From the NCBI GenBank assembly GCA_002363095.1, contig DEWC01000074.1, positions 1-9,043 of the forward strand: 9,043 nt of DNA, written 5' to 3'. How positions within the stretch are numbered: the stretch's first letter is position 1; every line of letters starts with the position of its first letter. Below are positions 7,284 through 9,043 of the stretch, in pieces. Under the pieces are notes generated by a model that was given only the letters and a program-made list of their open reading frames with translations, was not told the origin of the DNA and searched no databases. The position numbers were made by a program, and so were the translations under genes. The DNA comes from Ruminococcaceae bacterium UBA3220 (GTDB taxonomy: Bacteria > Bacillota > Clostridia > Oscillospirales > Acutalibacteraceae).

Positions 7284-8472
7284 TACTCTTTACCTCACAA
7301 TTCAGTTTGCCGTCTTTAAGTCTTACCTCTATGCGGTCGCCCGGCGAGACTTGGTCGGCAGACGCCACAACGCCCCCCTGACGGGAAACAACGGCGTATC
7401 CTCTTTTAAGCGTTTCTAAAGGACTTAAAGAATCAAGTTTTGTTAAGAGATTATCAAAATCCCGTTCACCGCGGTTTAAAATGCGGGAAACCGAGTTTAA
7501 CATATCCCTGTGTATGTAATCAATCGTTTGCAATTTACGGTCAATAAGATTCACGGCATTCCGGGATATTTTTTTGACATCCGCCGAGAGAAGTCGGTAC
7601 TCGTAGCCTCTTAATACCGCCTGCAAGGCATTGTTAAGCCTTGATTTTATACCTTCCGTATACGCTTTATATTCACCTTTATCCCCGGTGGCAATTACCG
7701 CCGCCTCGGTAGGAGTTGCCGCCCTTTTATCAGCGACATAATCGCATATCGAAAAATCAATTTCATGACCTACCGCCGAAATAACTGGAAACGGAGATTC
7801 GTATATTTTTCGGGCTAAGCGTTCGTCGTTAAATGCGCCGAGGTCTTCTGCCGAACCTCCGCCGCGCCCTATTATAACCGTATCGACCCCTTGAAGCCCG
7901 TAAACCCTGTCAAGGGTTTTTACCATACTTTCCGCCGCGCCTTCACCCTGCACCGTTACAGGGCATAGAATAACCTCGCACGAAGGCAGCCTCTTTTCAA
8001 GCGTAGCGCATATATCCCTGACCGCGGCGCCTGCCGAAGAGGTTATAACCGCAATTCTTTTCGGGAATTTTGCAACCGGGCGTTTTGAGGAAGGGTCAAA
8101 CAGCCCCTCCTTTCGGAGTTTCTCGGCGAGCGCCTTTACCTGAAACGAAATATCACCTTGCCCGAACAACGAAAGTTCGCTTGCATAAAACTGATACTGA
8201 CCGTCGCGCTCGTAAAGCGAAACATATCCCTTTACTACAACCTTATTCCCGTCCTCCGGGGAAAAGGTTACCTTCGGAGTATAGCCTTTGAACATCACGC
8301 AACGCACCGAGGCATCGTTATCTTTAAGGGTGAAATACCAATGTCCGCTTGCATAGTGGTTTTTAAAATTAGACAGTTCACCTGTAACGGTAATGGAATT
8401 AAGCCGGGTGTCGGTTTCAAGAAGCGATTTTACATAAAGGTTTAGTTGTTTTACGCTTATGGGATTATTCAT
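7270..8472 (-). CDS. xseA: Exodeoxyribonuclease VII large subunit
   Basis: Catalytic subunit of exonuclease VII, which degrades single-stranded DNA from both ends to short oligonucleotides and acts in mismatch and damage repair. Of 400 residues, about 1-105 form the OB-fold, with SGHWYFTLKD at 42-51. The catalytic core follows, with PKRIAVITS at 137-145, VRDI (D153), GRGGGSAEDL at 202-211 (R203) and SAVGHEID at 232-239 (H236, D239), then DYVADKRAATPTEAA. These four residues correspond to those I recall as essential in the E. coli enzyme. The C-terminal part (about 265-370) is helical and binds XseB. The ATG at 8472 overlaps the nusB end by 8 nt and has no recognisable Shine-Dalgarno site, so ribosomes probably re-initiate after nusB. 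Confidence 0.97.
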   Translation of the reverse strand: MNNPISVKQLNLYVKSLLETDTRLNSITVTGELSNFKNHYASGHWYFTLKDNDASVRCVMFKGYTPKVTFSPEDGNKVVVKGYVSLYERDGQYQFYASELSLFGQGDISFQVKALAEKLRKEGLFDPSSKRPVAKFPKRIAVITSSAGAAVRDICATLEKRLPSCEVILCPVTVQGEGAAESMVKTLDRVYGLQGVDTVIIGRGGGSAEDLGAFNDERLARKIYESPFPVISAVGHEIDFSICDYVADKRAATPTEAAVIATGDKGEYKAYTEGIKSRLNNALQAVLRGYEYRLLSADVKKISRNAVNLIDRKLQTIDYIHRDMLNSVSRILNRGERDFDNLLTKLDSLSPLETLKRGYAVVSRQGGVVASADQVSPGDRIEVRLKDGKLNCEVKSNERF

Positions 8473-8869
8473 CGGTTTTAAGTTGTTTCGAAACGGTTGA
8501 AAGAATACCGTTTACGAATGACGCGTCGTCCTTTGTAGCATATTTTTTTGAAAGTTCCACCGCTTCGTTTATAGAAACCGCAACAGGTATATCTTCCATA
8601 TATTTCATTTCAAATACGGCAAGTCTTAAAATAGCGAGAGCGGTTTTGGAAATTCGCTTGATACTCCAACCGATTGCGTTATCGGATATTATGGCGTCTA
8701 TTTCTTCTATGCTGTCATAAGCGCCGAAAAACACGGTCTTGATATACTCATCGGGCACAATATCCCTAACCTCAACTGCAATTTCAAGAATATCCTGCAA
8801 ACTGTCGGCTGAAAACTGTTTTTCAAAAATCAGGATGAATGCTTCTTCCCTTGCTTGCTTTCTTGTCAT
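8465..8869 (-). CDS. nusB: Transcription antitermination factor NusB
   Basis: Small helical RNA-binding protein that pairs with ribosomal protein S10 (NusE) on boxA RNA to prevent premature termination in rRNA operons. With the start used here it has 134 residues. Visible family signatures are MTRKQAREEAF at the N-terminus with the basic residues that touch RNA, W68 with LRLAVFEM at 81-88, INEAVELSKKY at 100-110 and FVNGIL at 118-123. I chose the ATG at 8869 because GGGGTAGG ends 7 nt upstream and the family begins at this point. The in-frame ATG at 8893 has no ribosome binding site and sits in a predicted leader hairpin. This is the first gene of the operon. The stop lies inside xseA. folD, which follows nusB in Bacillus subtilis, is absent. 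Confidence 0.96.
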   Translation of the reverse strand: MTRKQAREEAFILIFEKQFSADSLQDILEIAVEVRDIVPDEYIKTVFFGAYDSIEEIDAIISDNAIGWSIKRISKTALAILRLAVFEMKYMEDIPVAVSINEAVELSKKYATKDDASFVNGILSTVSKQLKTDE

Positions 8870-8876
8870 ATTATTA

Positions 8877-8884
8877 CCTACCCC
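8877..8884 (-). promoter_or_regulatory. Shine-Dalgarno site deciding the nusB start
   Basis: GGGGTAGG on the minus strand ends 7 nt before the ATG at 8869. It lies downstream of the in-frame ATG at 8893, so it argues for the shorter NusB of 134 residues. Confidence 0.65.
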
Positions 8885-8885
8885 G

Positions 8886-8901
8886 CTTGCCATACGGCAA
8901 A
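8886..8901 (-). other. Small hairpin in the nusB leader
   Basis: On the transcript TTGCC (8900-8896) pairs with GGCAA (8891-8887) across the loop GTAT, with a possible extra G-U pair. The hairpin stands directly upstream of the nusB Shine-Dalgarno site and puts the unused ATG at 8893 at its loop edge. A five-pair stem may be chance; no known riboswitch or attenuator is recognisable. Confidence 0.35.
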
Positions 8902-8909
8902 ATTTGTCT

Positions 8910-8922
8910 TTGTAAAAGATAA
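8910..8922 (-). promoter_or_regulatory. boxA-like motif in the nusB leader (tentative)
   Basis: The minus-strand 13-mer TTATCTTTTACAA matches the E. coli rrn boxA TGCTCTTTAACAA at 10 of 13 positions by eye. It would lie near +4 to +16 of the transcript made from the promoter described here. boxA RNA is the binding site of NusB with S10, so an autoregulatory role is imaginable. The surroundings are AT-rich and the match could be chance. Confidence 0.25.
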
Positions 8923-8931
8923 ATCTATATT

Positions 8932-8960
8932 ATTATACTACAATAGTTTGCATTTTTCAA
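8932..8960 (-). promoter_or_regulatory. Sigma-A-type promoter of the nusB operon
   Basis: The -35 box TTGAAA (8960-8955) and a perfect -10 box TATAAT (8937-8932) are separated by exactly 17 bp on the minus strand. There is no extended -10 TG. Transcription should start near 8924-8926, giving a leader of about 56 nt to the nusB ATG at 8869. The sequence just upstream is very AT-rich and could act as an UP element. No other convincing promoter is seen in the window, so it probably drives all ten genes. Confidence 0.85.
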
Positions 8961-8992
8961 GAAAATATGCATAAAAATATTAATAATATGCA
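8949..8992. promoter_or_regulatory. Operator-like array of three TGCA cores at the promoter
   Basis: TGCA occurs at 8949-8952, 8968-8971 and 8989-8992, with steps of 19 and 21 bp, about two helical turns. Neighbouring cores bound two imperfect inverted repeats (8949-8971 and 8968-8992), the first of which covers the -35 box. The segment from 8967 (ATGCATAAAAAT) differs at one base from ATGAATAAAAAT, the left part of the Bacillus AhrC/ArgR box as I remember it. Binding by ArgR or any other regulator is a guess. Confidence 0.35.
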
Positions 8993-9018
8993 AAAAAGCC
9001 GACGGATTTTCCGTCGGC
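8992..9018 (-). terminator. Rho-independent terminator of the preceding gene
   Basis: On the minus strand GCCGACGGA pairs perfectly with TCCGTCGGC (9 bp stem) across an AAA loop and is followed at once by six T residues. There is no T run on the plus-strand side, so it works leftward. It ends an unseen minus-strand gene lying right of the window and insulates the nusB operon from it. The remaining 25 bases to the right edge show no stop codon in any minus-strand frame and nothing recognisable. Confidence 0.88.
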
Positions 9019-9043
9019 ACAGTCTGTCGATAAACCTGTTGTT

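Noticed and set aside
8893..8893. Longer NusB starting at the ATG at 8893
   Set aside because: It adds eight unconserved residues, lacks a Shine-Dalgarno site, and the good site lies downstream of it before the ATG at 8869.
8992..9018. The terminator hairpin acting in both directions
   Set aside because: Only the minus-strand side has a T run; on the plus strand the hairpin is followed by mixed sequence, and no plus-strand gene reaches it.

Overview
The window holds one long run of genes, all read on the minus strand (right to left). It is a very well-known housekeeping cluster of the Firmicutes. In order of transcription it reads nusB, xseA, xseB, ispA, dxs, tlyA, nadK, argR, recN and the first 190 codons of tyrS, which runs off the left edge. 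Every gene is intact apart from the one cut by the window, and every family assignment rests on visible motifs. The order nusB-xseA-xseB-ispA-dxs-tlyA-nadK-argR-recN, with nadK between tlyA and argR, points to the class Clostridia. The moderate base composition, TTG start codons and Shine-Dalgarno sites fit that; an anaerobic gut-type Clostridia genome is my inference, and I cannot name a genus.

Right edge (8894-9043): a rho-independent terminator closes an unseen upstream minus-strand gene. A strong sigma-A-type promoter follows (TTGAAA, 17 bp spacer, TATAAT), and then an untranslated leader of about 56 nt before nusB. This is the only convincing promoter in the window. It is overlapped by three TGCA cores about two helical turns apart, and the leader carries a weak boxA-like RNA motif.

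Middle and left (1-8893): the ten genes are packed with overlaps of 4 to 14 nt or gaps of 0 to 19 nt. Most Shine-Dalgarno sites lie inside the end of the preceding gene, so a single transcript with translational coupling is likely. The genes do not form one pathway. The functions are transcription antitermination (NusB), DNA repair and processing (exonuclease VII, RecN), isoprenoid precursor and farnesyl diphosphate synthesis (Dxs, IspA), rRNA 2'-O-methylation (TlyA), NADP supply (NadK), arginine-responsive repression (ArgR) and tRNA charging (TyrS).

I found no mobile element, CRISPR array, RNA gene or unknown coding region, and no previously undescribed system. The points worth a second look are modest: tyrS sits where spoIVB normally follows recN and has no room for its own T-box leader; the operon promoter has ordered operator-like repeats; and the nusB leader has a boxA-like motif.
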